Source: SIG587 sp045531585 | GTDB lineage: Bacteria > Bacillota > Clostridia > Oscillospirales > Acutalibacteraceae | DNA length: 64,000 nucleotides | NCBI GenBank assembly: GCA_045531585.1 | Contig: JAZSEH010000018.1 | Span: forward strand, 4,540-68,539 | Direction of reading: 5' to 3' | In this document: positions 49,038 to 56,492 of the stretch, one piece after another | How positions within the stretch are numbered: position 1 is the stretch's first letter | Layout: each line of letters opens with the position of its first letter | The notes under the pieces: model-generated | Database searches by the model: none | Told to the model about the DNA's origin: nothing | The model's input: only the letters and a program-made list of their open reading frames with translations | Program-made: the position numbers and the translations under genes

Positions 49038-49805
49038 ATGTTTTACCAATTTAACCATTTAGGCTCACCCGATTATTTAAAGGTGGAAAGCGGAAAAAAC
49101 TTTAGCTTTCCTCCCCACCTTCACCAGTCCTTTGAGATTATAATAATAATTTCAGGAAGCATGCAGGTAACTATAGACGGTAAGGAAAATGTTTTAAAAA
49201 AGGGCCAAGCCGTAATGATTTTTCCTAATCAAATTCACGAACTAAGCTCTACACAGAGCGAACATATTTTATGTATTTTCTCCCCCAAGCTTGTTCAGGC
49301 CTATGCCACAAAGATAGCGAAAAAAACACCGGAAAAAAGCACATTTTTTCCTGATGAGTATTTCATCGGGGCGCTAAAAAAGCTTGATTTGACTTCCTCC
49401 ACCGTGGAAAAGAAGGGGCTTTTGTATTCCCTTTGCGCCCAATTTGATACCTCTACGCAATATATGGCAAGAAAATCCGACAATGAAAATCTGCTTTATA
49501 AAATTTTTTCTTACGTTGAAAATAATTTTAGCGGAGAATGCCACCTTTCCAATTTGTCTGATGAAATCGGTTATGATTATTCCTATCTGTCCCGATATTT
49601 CAAAAGGGTAATCGGTATTTCCTTTAATTCCTATGTAACCCACTACCGCATAAGCCACGCCTGTTACCTTATGGAAAACACGCAGTTACCCATTATCCAT
49701 TGTGCAAGTGAAAGCGGCTTTGCTTCCCTTCGCAGCTTTAACCGCTGTTTTAAGGAGAACCTTAAAATTACTCCATCACAGTATAGGAAAAACATTTCAA
49801 TATAA
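49038..49805 (+). CDS. AraC-family transcriptional regulator
   Basis: The 255-residue product has an N-terminal cupin domain (about 20-85, with FPPHLHQSFEIIIIISGSMQ and AVMIFPNQIHEL). A C-terminal double helix-turn-helix (about 155-253) contains CHLSNLSDEIGYDYSYLSRYF, split by the family's KR, and ASESGFASLRSFNRCFKENL, ending with the typical ITPSQYRK. Such regulators sense a sugar and usually activate nearby catabolic genes. The divergent position suggests control of xylBA and perhaps the GH43 gene; xylose or a xyloside as the ligand is inference. Confidence 0.95.
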   Translation: MFYQFNHLGSPDYLKVESGKNFSFPPHLHQSFEIIIIISGSMQVTIDGKENVLKKGQAVMIFPNQIHELSSTQSEHILCIFSPKLVQAYATKIAKKTPEKSTFFPDEYFIGALKKLDLTSSTVEKKGLLYSLCAQFDTSTQYMARKSDNENLLYKIFSYVENNFSGECHLSNLSDEIGYDYSYLSRYFKRVIGISFNSYVTHYRISHACYLMENTQLPIIHCASESGFASLRSFNRCFKENLKITPSQYRKNISI

Positions 49806-49840
49806 AAAACAGCAGAAACATTATGTTTCTGCTGTTTTTT
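49804..49840 (+). terminator. Bidirectional terminator between araC-type gene and copA
   Basis: A perfect 16-base stem (49804-49819 with 49825-49840) with A-rich left and T-rich right arms and a 5-base loop. It serves both convergent genes. Confidence 0.92.
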
Positions 49841-49855
49841 CAGTATTTAAAATTT

Positions 49856-50056
49856 TTACAGCACCTTATAACCTGCATCCTCTATGGTTTTAGTAATAAG
49901 TGCGTCATCTTCCTCACCCTTTAAGGTGAGCACGGCGGTGCCTGTTTTATGGCTGGTAACTGCCGATTCTACAAAGGGCAAAGCCTCCAAAAGTTGTTTA
50001 ACCCTTGCCTCACAGTGAGGACACATCATACCCTGAATTTTTACTGTTTTTTCCAT
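49856..50056 (-). CDS. Possible internally started CopZ-like metallochaperone
   Basis: The last 66 codons of copA form a complete heavy-metal-associated domain (MEKTVKIQGMMCPHCEARVK, then a typical beta-alpha-beta-beta-alpha-beta length ending AGYKVL), the size of free CopZ. It begins with its own ATG, preceded by AAGGAGAAAAGGAAA, an excellent ribosome site inside the coding sequence. A 66-residue chaperone could therefore be made from the same mRNA in the same frame as the fusion. The site could also be chance in a Lys-rich linker. This is a proposed product, not an established one. Confidence 0.45.
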   Translation of the reverse strand: MEKTVKIQGMMCPHCEARVKQLLEALPFVESAVTSHKTGTAVLTLKGEEDDALITKTIEDAGYKVL

Positions 50057-52303
50057 TTTCCTTTTCTCCTTTTTTATGGATTTAGCTTTAAAGAAATTAA
50101 GTCTTAAAGCATTGGTAACAACGCAAAAGCTTGAAAGACTCATTGCGGCGGCGGCAAGCATAGGATTCAGGGTAATGCCTGCAAAGGTAAGGGCCCCTGC
50201 CGCTATGGGAATGCCAATGCAGTTATAGAAAAATGCCCAAAAGAGATTTTGATATATATTTTTAAGTACTGCACGACTTAATGCTATTGCGGTGGGAACC
50301 CCCGAAAGGGCACTGTTCATAAGCACAACGTCGGCGGCATCAATGGCAATATCGGTGCCTGCACCTATAGCAATGCCTACATCGGCACGGGTAAGGGCCG
50401 GGGCATCGTTAATACCGTCACCCACCATAATAACCCTGCCGTTTTGCTGTTGTTCACGGACAATGCGCTCCTTATCGGATGGCAGAACGTCGGCAATAAT
50501 TTCGTCCACCCCTGCCTTTTGACCTATAGCCTGAGCGGTACGGTGATTATCCCCCGTAAGCATTACAACACGAAGTCCCATATCCTTTAAGGCCTTTATG
50601 GCCTGAGGGCTTTCTTCCTTGATTGTATCTGCCACGGCAATTATTCCAAGCACCCTATTTTCACTACAGAAATAAAGAGGCGTTTTACCCTGTATACTTA
50701 AGGCTTCTGCTTCCTTTTTCAATTCCTCGGGCACCGTGGTTTTTGAGGAAATAAAGTTATAATTTCCGCCGTAAATTTCCTTATTTAAAAGACGTGCAGT
50801 AAGCCCGTTACCCGGGAGTACGGAAAACCCTGATACTTCACTTTTAGAAAGCCCATTCCCACTACAATATTCCACTACGGCCTTTGCAAGTGGATGTTCA
50901 CTTAAAGTCTCAAGTGAATAGGCGGTATTTAAAAGCTCATCCTTTTCAGTGCCATGGGCAGGAATAATATCGGTAACAGCAGGGGTACCCTTAGTTACGG
51001 TTCCTGTTTTATCAAGCAAAACGGTTTTTACCTTGCCTGTAAGTTCAAGGGAGGTGGCTGTTTTAAAAAGTATTCCCTTTTTGGCACCCACACCGCTACC
51101 CACCATAATGGCAACGGGTGTGGCAAGGCCAAGTGCACAGGGACAGCTTATAACCAAAACAGCAATACCGCGGGCAATACTGTAGCCAACGCTTTGGCCT
51201 GAAATCAGCCAAATTATAAAGGTGATAACGGCTATTGTAATTACAACAGGAACAAACACGCCTGATACCTTATCTGCCGCCTTAGCTATTGGAGCCTTTG
51301 TGGCGGCGGCATCACTTACCATTTTTATTATACCCGAAAGGGCGGTATCCTCCCCTACCTTCAAGGCCTTACAGGTTAAAAAGCCTGAACGGTTAACGGT
51401 GGCGGCAAAAACGTTATCATTTTGTGCTTTATCCACAGGAACACTCTCGCCTGTAAGAGCAGACTCATCCACGGCGCCTGAGCCCGAAAGAACAATGCCA
51501 TCTACAGGAATAGCCTCTCCGGGACGGACAACAAATATATCCCCTGTTTTTACTTTTTCTATAGGTACTTTTCTTTCGGCACCGTCAATAATAATGGTTG
51601 CGGTTTTGGGAGCAAGGTCCATAAGACCCTTTAAGGCATCGGTGGTTTTGCCCTTGGCACGGGCCTCCAGCATTTTACCCACCGTTATAAGGGTGAGTAT
51701 CATAGCGGCGGATTCAAAATACATTTCGTGCATTAAATGGGCCTGCTGTGCCGCATCTGCCACGGTCATTTGATAAAGGGCGTAGGTGCTGTAAACAAAG
51801 GCAGCGGCAGAGCCTAATGCCACTAGGGTATCCATATTGGGACTTCTTCGCACAAGGCCCCTAAAGCCGTTTATGAAAAAGTGACCGTTTATAACCATAA
51901 CCGCGGCGCTAGGTAGTAATTGCGTAAGGGACAGTGCTATATAATTGCCCTTTAAAAATTCGGGCACGGGCCAGCCCCACATACTGTGGCCCATTGAAAC
52001 ATACATTAAAATTAAAAGCAAAATTATTGAGGCTATAAGCTTACCGCCCATAACTTTTGCTTTGTTTTTTATTTCCTTTTCCTTGTTCTGAGCCTGAGTT
52101 TTTGAGCCTGAAAGGGATGCGCCGTAGCCTGCGGAAGCAACTGCAGATATAATATCCTCATTTGTGGCTGTACCCTCAACGTTCATTGAATTGGTAAGCA
52201 GGTTCACCTGACATTGTGTAACGCCGTTAACTTCAGACACGGCCTTTTCCACCCTTGCGCTACAAGCGGCACAGCTCATACCCGTAATTTCAAATTTAGT
52301 CAT
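49856..52303 (-). CDS. copA: Copper-exporting P1B-type ATPase with N- and C-terminal HMA domains
   Basis: The 815-residue product starts with an HMA domain (GMSCAACSARVEKAV, cysteines 11 and 14). The P1B core follows: two leader helices, the actuator segment DESALTGESVPVDK, the membrane metal site SCPCALGLATP, phosphorylation motif DKTGTVTKGTP, nucleotide-binding SEHPLAKAVVEYC, TGDNHRTAQAIG and GDGINDAPALTRADVG. After the last helices a lysine-rich linker leads to a second HMA domain (about 750-815, GMMCPHC). It exports Cu(I). CPC plus CxxC ends point to copper rather than zinc or cadmium. A promoter is at 52335-52363; no CsoR/CopY gene is adjacent. Confidence 0.96.
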   Translation of the reverse strand: MTKFEITGMSCAACSARVEKAVSEVNGVTQCQVNLLTNSMNVEGTATNEDIISAVASAGYGASLSGSKTQAQNKEKEIKNKAKVMGGKLIASIILLLILMYVSMGHSMWGWPVPEFLKGNYIALSLTQLLPSAAVMVINGHFFINGFRGLVRRSPNMDTLVALGSAAAFVYSTYALYQMTVADAAQQAHLMHEMYFESAAMILTLITVGKMLEARAKGKTTDALKGLMDLAPKTATIIIDGAERKVPIEKVKTGDIFVVRPGEAIPVDGIVLSGSGAVDESALTGESVPVDKAQNDNVFAATVNRSGFLTCKALKVGEDTALSGIIKMVSDAAATKAPIAKAADKVSGVFVPVVITIAVITFIIWLISGQSVGYSIARGIAVLVISCPCALGLATPVAIMVGSGVGAKKGILFKTATSLELTGKVKTVLLDKTGTVTKGTPAVTDIIPAHGTEKDELLNTAYSLETLSEHPLAKAVVEYCSGNGLSKSEVSGFSVLPGNGLTARLLNKEIYGGNYNFISSKTTVPEELKKEAEALSIQGKTPLYFCSENRVLGIIAVADTIKEESPQAIKALKDMGLRVVMLTGDNHRTAQAIGQKAGVDEIIADVLPSDKERIVREQQQNGRVIMVGDGINDAPALTRADVGIAIGAGTDIAIDAADVVLMNSALSGVPTAIALSRAVLKNIYQNLFWAFFYNCIGIPIAAGALTFAGITLNPMLAAAAMSLSSFCVVTNALRLNFFKAKSIKKEKRKMEKTVKIQGMMCPHCEARVKQLLEALPFVESAVTSHKTGTAVLTLKGEEDDALITKTIEDAGYKVL

Positions 52304-52334
52304 TAAATATACTCCTTAAAACAACTATAATTAT

Positions 52335-52363
52335 ATTTTAGCACCTAAAAATTATAATATCAA
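52335..52363 (-). promoter_or_regulatory. Promoter of copA
   Basis: On the minus strand TTGATA (52358-52363) and TAAAAT (52335-52340) are 17 bases apart. An AAGGAGTA site precedes the ATG. No copper-repressor palindrome was recognised. Confidence 0.6.
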
Positions 52364-52368
52364 GACGC

Positions 52369-52406
52369 AAAAAAGCTTTTCGGACAAAAAATCCGAAAAG
52401 CTTTTT
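52369..52406 (-). terminator. Terminator of the Gfo/Idh/MocA gene
   Basis: A 15-base stem (52370-52384 with 52392-52406) with a 7-base loop; six T residues end the 3' side on the minus strand. Confidence 0.9.
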
Positions 52407-52420
52407 ACTTTAATCAGAAA

Positions 52421-53545
52421 TTAAAACTCAGGAATCTCTATTTCAATTTCGTGGCCAAGTTGGCTTGAACGGTTAATACCGTCAAGAATAGCCTGATTGT
52501 AAATTATCTCGCTTGTGGGAACGGGTGCCTTGCCACCTGTAAGTATTGCATCAAGGAAAGAGCGAATCTTCTTGTGCCAAAGATCAGGCTCATCAGGACC
52601 TGCTTTAATAAGAGGAATCTCGGTGCAAACGGGCTTGCCTGCAATATCGTGATAAACATGGAGAGGACGATAGAAGGTACCGTTCCAGCAATCGGTAGAA
52701 GGAACGCGGAGGGAGCCCTTTGTTCCCATTATAATAGTATCACCGGGGGTGTCAAGATGCATATACCAAGCAATACGGAAGTCGATGATTATGCCGCCCT
52801 CAAGACGAATATAAGCGGAAGCAAAATCGTCAACGCCAAAAAGCTTTGCGGCGCGCTCGGCAATTTCGGGAGTGTGATTAGCGTAAGCCTCAACAGTTTT
52901 ACCGAAGTGACCTGTTGAAGTACCTGTAACGGTGAGAGGCTTGGGATAACCGATAGCATTAAGAACAAGGTCAAGAGAATAACAGCCGATATCACCTAAA
53001 GCGCCAAGACCTGCCTTATCCTCCTCAATAAAGGTTGTAGACCAGCCTACGGGAATACCGTGACGGCGGCCGCCGCCCGTCTGTATATAGTAGATATCGC
53101 CCAGCTCACCTGACTGAACTATCTTCTTTATCATCTGCATATTAAGGTCAAAACGGGGTTGGAAGCCAACGGAAACTATCTTGCCGCTCTTCTTTTCTGC
53201 CTTACAAATTTCAATAGCCTCATCCAGAGTAACGGTCATAGGCTTTTCAAGCAGAACGTGAAGGCCCTTCTCAAGAGCATAAATAGTACACTCAGCATGA
53301 GTGCAGTTGTAGGTACATACGCTTACAGCGTCAAGCTCAACGGTGTCAAGCATTTCCTTGTAATCAACAAAGTCAAGAGCATCTTTTAACTCATACTTAT
53401 CAAAAAATTCTCTTGCCTTGCCGGGAACAAGGTCTGCGCCTGCCACTATCTCAACATCGGGCTGCTTTAAGTATGTTTTTACGTGTGAATTTGCGATGCC
53501 GCCCGTACCGATAATACCGATACGCAGTTTCTTTTCGTTTGCCAT
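52421..53545 (-). CDS. Gfo/Idh/MocA-family oxidoreductase
   Basis: The 374-residue product has the NAD-binding IGIIGTGGIANSHVKTYL (residues 8-25), DAVSVCTYNCTHAECTIYAL, the EKPMTVTLDEA catalytic-lysine motif (near 100) and VGFQPRFDLNMQMIKKIV. A C-terminal beta-sheet domain includes DIGCYSLDLVLNAIGYPKP. The family oxidises or reduces sugars, inositols and related compounds; the substrate is not predictable. Its terminator and promoter make it monocistronic, with repeated motifs near the promoter that may bind a regulator. Confidence 0.93.
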   Translation of the reverse strand: MANEKKLRIGIIGTGGIANSHVKTYLKQPDVEIVAGADLVPGKAREFFDKYELKDALDFVDYKEMLDTVELDAVSVCTYNCTHAECTIYALEKGLHVLLEKPMTVTLDEAIEICKAEKKSGKIVSVGFQPRFDLNMQMIKKIVQSGELGDIYYIQTGGGRRHGIPVGWSTTFIEEDKAGLGALGDIGCYSLDLVLNAIGYPKPLTVTGTSTGHFGKTVEAYANHTPEIAERAAKLFGVDDFASAYIRLEGGIIIDFRIAWYMHLDTPGDTIIMGTKGSLRVPSTDCWNGTFYRPLHVYHDIAGKPVCTEIPLIKAGPDEPDLWHKKIRSFLDAILTGGKAPVPTSEIIYNQAILDGINRSSQLGHEIEIEIPEF

Positions 53546-53580
53546 AATTTTCTCCCCCTGTTTTAAGGAAAATTTTTACC

Positions 53581-53610
53581 TTTTTAGGTACATTCTTATT
53601 TTAAGGTACA
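53581..53610. promoter_or_regulatory. Direct repeats upstream of the oxidoreductase gene
   Basis: TTTTTAGGTACA (53581-53592) and TTTTAAGGTACA (53599-53610) are 12-base direct repeats with one difference, 18 bases apart; a partial third copy (TTTTAAGGAAAA) is at 53561. They overlap the predicted -10 and the start of the transcript and may be an operator. Confidence 0.4.
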
Positions 53611-53630
53611 AGATGGGTATTTGTCAACAC
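53600..53630 (-). promoter_or_regulatory. Promoter of the oxidoreductase gene
   Basis: On the minus strand an exact TTGACA is followed after about 18 bases by TAAAAT; the transcript start would fall within the direct repeats. GGGGGAG precedes the ATG. Confidence 0.6.
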
Positions 53631-53675
53631 AAAAAACAGGTAAAAAATTATTAAAAAATTTATACTTTTAAAATA

Positions 53676-53724
53676 AAGTGACTTCCCAAATGCGTACTTT
53701 CTGCACAAATTTGGGAAGTCACTT
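53676..53724. repeat. Perfect 16-base inverted repeat
   Basis: The arms (53676-53691 and 53709-53724) match perfectly over 16 bases around a 17-base loop. On the minus strand it is followed by TATTTTAAAAG. It could end transcription from the lipoprotein gene, but it is 107 bases beyond that stop and the loop is large for a terminator. Confidence 0.7.
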
Positions 53725-53791
53725 AGCGGATAACTTTCCTTTTTTCGGACATAGCCCTGCCAAAAAAATTTATCAGTTAACCTTTATTGAA

Positions 53792-53810
53792 CCACGCGAC
53801 TATCGCGTGG
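53792..53810. repeat. Short G+C-rich hairpin
   Basis: An 8-base perfect stem (CCACGCGA and TCGCGTGG) with a 3-base loop, 20 bases downstream of the lipoprotein stop on the minus strand. A T-run is missing on that strand; on the plus strand GTTTCGT follows. Possibly a weak terminator. Confidence 0.5.
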
Positions 53811-53830
53811 GTTTCGTCATGCAAAAAGCC

Positions 53831-54508
53831 TTAAGAAACGGCGTAAAATTTGGCAAGAAGTGCATCAACATCTGCTTCAGAAACACTGGAAACAGTAATA
53901 TTGGCCATGTAATTCCCCCTCTTAATGCAAACAAGTTTTTGATATACTTTTATATCATCAACACTCATAATTCCTTTTATTCCCTTTTCCGTTTTTCCTG
54001 CAAAATTCACGGATATTTTTTCACAACTCTCTAACGTAAAGCCAATTTGTGCCATAGCATCTTCAAGTTGACTGAGAACTGAGTCAATATAATTTTCAAC
54101 ATCATAAACGATGGATGCTACAGTCGAAAGTTTCTCCAAATTCACATTAATAGTACCGCCCATATTGTCAGTAGCAGCCATATCATAAATTATTGTAGCA
54201 TTCTTAATCTGCTCGGAAATATCCTCGTCAAAAGAATCAGTTACGATATTGTTCAATTCATAAATCTGATCCTGCGTATAGAAGGTCCAGCCCTCATCAA
54301 GCCGGCAGCCAATTCCTAAAAATTCATTTTTATAGTTGTTGCCGCTTGTATTGCCTAAAGATAATTCCCTTTCGGCACCTGATGAAACCTCACTTACCGC
54401 AGATACGCCCGCGGAATCTATTTCACCACGAACATCCACTTCCGAGCCACAGCCGGCAAAAACAAAAATAACCACCGCACAAAGTAAAAATGCCAATATT
54501 TTTTTCAT
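53831..54508 (-). CDS. Predicted lipoprotein of unknown function
   Basis: The 225-residue product has a lipoprotein signal: KK, a hydrophobic stretch and the lipobox VFAGC, with the lipidated cysteine at residue 20. A Ser/Val-rich linker follows (about 22-55), then a domain of about 165 residues with a FLGIGCRLDEGWTFYTQDQI region and several beta strands, and near the end CIKRGNYMANITVSSVSEAD. It resembles small secreted domains with no known activity; I do not recognise a named family. The start at 54508 has GGGGAGG 7 bases upstream; the frame is open to 54580 but that would disrupt the signal. It has its own consensus promoter. Confidence 0.82.
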   Translation of the reverse strand: MKKILAFLLCAVVIFVFAGCGSEVDVRGEIDSAGVSAVSEVSSGAERELSLGNTSGNNYKNEFLGIGCRLDEGWTFYTQDQIYELNNIVTDSFDEDISEQIKNATIIYDMAATDNMGGTINVNLEKLSTVASIVYDVENYIDSVLSQLEDAMAQIGFTLESCEKISVNFAGKTEKGIKGIMSVDDIKVYQKLVCIKRGNYMANITVSSVSEADVDALLAKFYAVS

Positions 54509-54538
54509 AATAATTCCTCCCCAGTAATTTACAAAAAT

Positions 54539-54567
54539 ATTATACAATATAATCTGCATAAATTCAA
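54539..54567 (-). promoter_or_regulatory. Promoter of the lipoprotein gene
   Basis: On the minus strand TTGAAT (54562-54567) and exact TATAAT (54539-54544) are 17 bases apart, just after the rny terminator. Confidence 0.7.
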
Positions 54568-54580
54568 GGACTACAAACAA

Positions 54581-54613
54581 AAATGCCCTGCATAGTTCAA
54601 TAGCAGAGCATTT
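54581..54613 (-). terminator. Terminator of rny
   Basis: An 11-base stem (54581-54591 with 54603-54613, one G-U pair) with an 11-base loop; the minus-strand 3' arm runs into TTTTTG. Confidence 0.75.
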
Positions 54614-54621
54614 TTTATATT

Positions 54622-56175
54622 TTATTTTGCGTAATCGCTTACACGGTTTTCACGGATAAGGTTTACCTTTATCTGACCGGGATACTCAAGCTCATTTTCA
54701 ATGCGCTGAGCAATATCGTGAGCGATAAGTACCATCTGGTCATCAGAAACCATTTCGGGCTTAACCACGATACGCACCTCTCTACCTGCCTGAATTGCAA
54801 AGGAGCGCTCAACGCCGTTAAACGAATTGGCAATTTCCTCAAGCTTTTCAAGACGCTTGATGTAGCTTTCAATGTTCTCGCGGCGGGCCCCGGGACGGGC
54901 GGCAGAGATAGCATCTGCAGCCTGAACAATGCAGGCAACAATGGTTTTAGCCTCTACCTCACCGTGGTGGGCGTGGATAGCGTGAACAATAGCATCGCTT
55001 TCCTTACACTTCTTGGCAGCCTCAACCCCAAGCTGAATGTGGGTACCCTCCTGCTCGTGGTCAAGGGCCTTACCTATATCGTGAAGGAGACCTGCACGCT
55101 TTGCCTGAGCAACGTCAGCGCCCATTTCAGCGGCAAGCAGACCTGCAATATGGCAAACCTCCATAGAATGCTTAAGTACGTTCTGACCGTAGCTTGTACG
55201 GTAACGAAGCTTACCGAGGAGGCGAACAAGCTCAGGATGCAGGTTGTGTACGCCTGCCTCTATCATAGCGCGCTCACCCTCCTGCTTGATGGTGGCCTCA
55301 ACCTCGGCAGTAGCCTTGGCAACGGTCTCCTCAATTCTTGCGGGATGTATTCTACCGTCAAGAATAAGCTTTTCAAGTGTAATTCTTGCAATTTCCCTGC
55401 GAACGGGGTCAAAGCTTGAAAGGGTAATAGCCTCGGGAGTATCGTCAATAATAAGGTCAACACCCGTTGCAGTTTCAAGGGCGCGGATATTTCTACCCTC
55501 ACGTCCGATTATTCTACCCTTCATTTCATCATTAGGCAGAGCAACAACCGAAACGGTGATTTCGGAAGAATGGTCAGCAGCACAGCGCTGAATGGCATGG
55601 CCGATTATCTCCCTTGCAATCTTATCGGATTCATCCTTTGTTCTCTGCTCAAAATCAAGGATTTTAACGGCCTTTTCGTGGGTAAGCTCACCATCCAGCA
55701 TTTTAAGCAGATGTTCCTTAGCCTGCTCCTTAGAAAAGCCTGAGATACGCTCCAGCATTTCAAGCTGACTGCGCTTAATTTTCTCACATTCCTCAATTTT
55801 CTGGTCAATTTCCTTAGCCTTGTTTAAAAGCTTTTCCTCCTTAGCCTCAAGATTTTCTATCTTGCGGTCAAGGGTTTCCTCCTTCTGCTGGAGCCTGTGC
55901 TCCTGACGCTGTACCTCACTGCGGCGCTCTCTCAGGTCCTTATCGGTATCCTGACGCATCTGGAAGATTTCGTCCTTTGCTTCAATAAGAAGCTCTTTCT
56001 TCTTGGTTTCGGCATTTTTGATAGCATCGCTTAAAATGCGTTTTGCCTCCTCCTCAGCAGAGCCTATGGAAGCCTCCGCCGATTTGCGGCGATAAGCACA
56101 GCCAATGGCAAAGCCGATAACGGCAAGCACTAAAGCGATGGCGCCGAAGATAATATACTTAACATAATCCGGCAT
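54622..56175 (-). CDS. rny: Ribonuclease Y
   Basis: The 517-residue product has an N-terminal membrane helix (about 7-24). A long coiled coil follows (about 30-200, rich in Glu/Lys/Arg), then a KH domain with GRIIGREGRNIRALETATGV (near 222) and an HD domain (LLHDIGKALDHEQEG near 363, and HHGEVEAKTIVACIVQAADA near 400). It ends with the conserved region QIKVNLIRENRVSDYAK. RNase Y starts mRNA decay at the membrane. GGAGG lies about 13 bases before the ATG, somewhat far. The long leader is described separately. Confidence 0.98.
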   Translation of the reverse strand: MPDYVKYIIFGAIALVLAVIGFAIGCAYRRKSAEASIGSAEEEAKRILSDAIKNAETKKKELLIEAKDEIFQMRQDTDKDLRERRSEVQRQEHRLQQKEETLDRKIENLEAKEEKLLNKAKEIDQKIEECEKIKRSQLEMLERISGFSKEQAKEHLLKMLDGELTHEKAVKILDFEQRTKDESDKIAREIIGHAIQRCAADHSSEITVSVVALPNDEMKGRIIGREGRNIRALETATGVDLIIDDTPEAITLSSFDPVRREIARITLEKLILDGRIHPARIEETVAKATAEVEATIKQEGERAMIEAGVHNLHPELVRLLGKLRYRTSYGQNVLKHSMEVCHIAGLLAAEMGADVAQAKRAGLLHDIGKALDHEQEGTHIQLGVEAAKKCKESDAIVHAIHAHHGEVEAKTIVACIVQAADAISAARPGARRENIESYIKRLEKLEEIANSFNGVERSFAIQAGREVRIVVKPEMVSDDQMVLIAHDIAQRIENELEYPGQIKVNLIRENRVSDYAK

Positions 56176-56340
56176 TTTGCTAAATGCACCTCCTATATAA
56201 AATACGGTTTTCAGTAGAACACTCTCGTTCTAAACGGGGAACCGTTTTGCCCCGGCAATGATTAAATTACTGTTCTTTTGCCCTTTGCCCTTATTCCCCT
56301 TAAAGGGCTTAAGACAAAACAAAATAACCCAATTTACTTT
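56176..56340 (-). promoter_or_regulatory. Long structured leader of rny
   Basis: From the predicted RNA start near 56337 to the ATG there are about 160 bases with no open frame of note. Two possible hairpins are visible: GCCCTT/AAGGGC (56287-56292 with 56303-56308) and CGGGG/CCCCG (56235-56239 with 56250-56254). Neither has a T-run. RNase E genes in other bacteria are autoregulated through their leaders; a similar role here is speculation. Confidence 0.4.
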
Positions 56341-56343
56341 ATT

Positions 56344-56372
56344 ATTCTACCACTATATCTATGCTCTGTCAA
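56344..56372 (-). promoter_or_regulatory. Promoter of rny
   Basis: On the minus strand exact TTGACA (56367-56372) and TAGAAT (56344-56349) are 17 bases apart. Confidence 0.7.
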
Positions 56373-56432
56373 GATTTTATCACCCATATAATGATTTATT
56401 TTTCAAAATTATGGAAAAAATATTTTATGTAC

Positions 56433-56461
56433 TTGCAAAATATGTATTTTTATATTATTAT
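56433..56461 (+). promoter_or_regulatory. Promoter of the aminotransferase gene
   Basis: TTGCAA (56433-56438) and TATTAT (56456-56461) are 17 bases apart; a TAAGGAGGAA site follows before the ATG at 56493. Confidence 0.65.
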
Positions 56462-56492
56462 ATATTAGTTAAGTTTCCTAAGGAGGAATTTT

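Noticed and set aside
54718..55419. Plus-strand open frame of 233 codons opposite rny
   Set aside because: Antisense to the KH-HD region of rny; no start signal.
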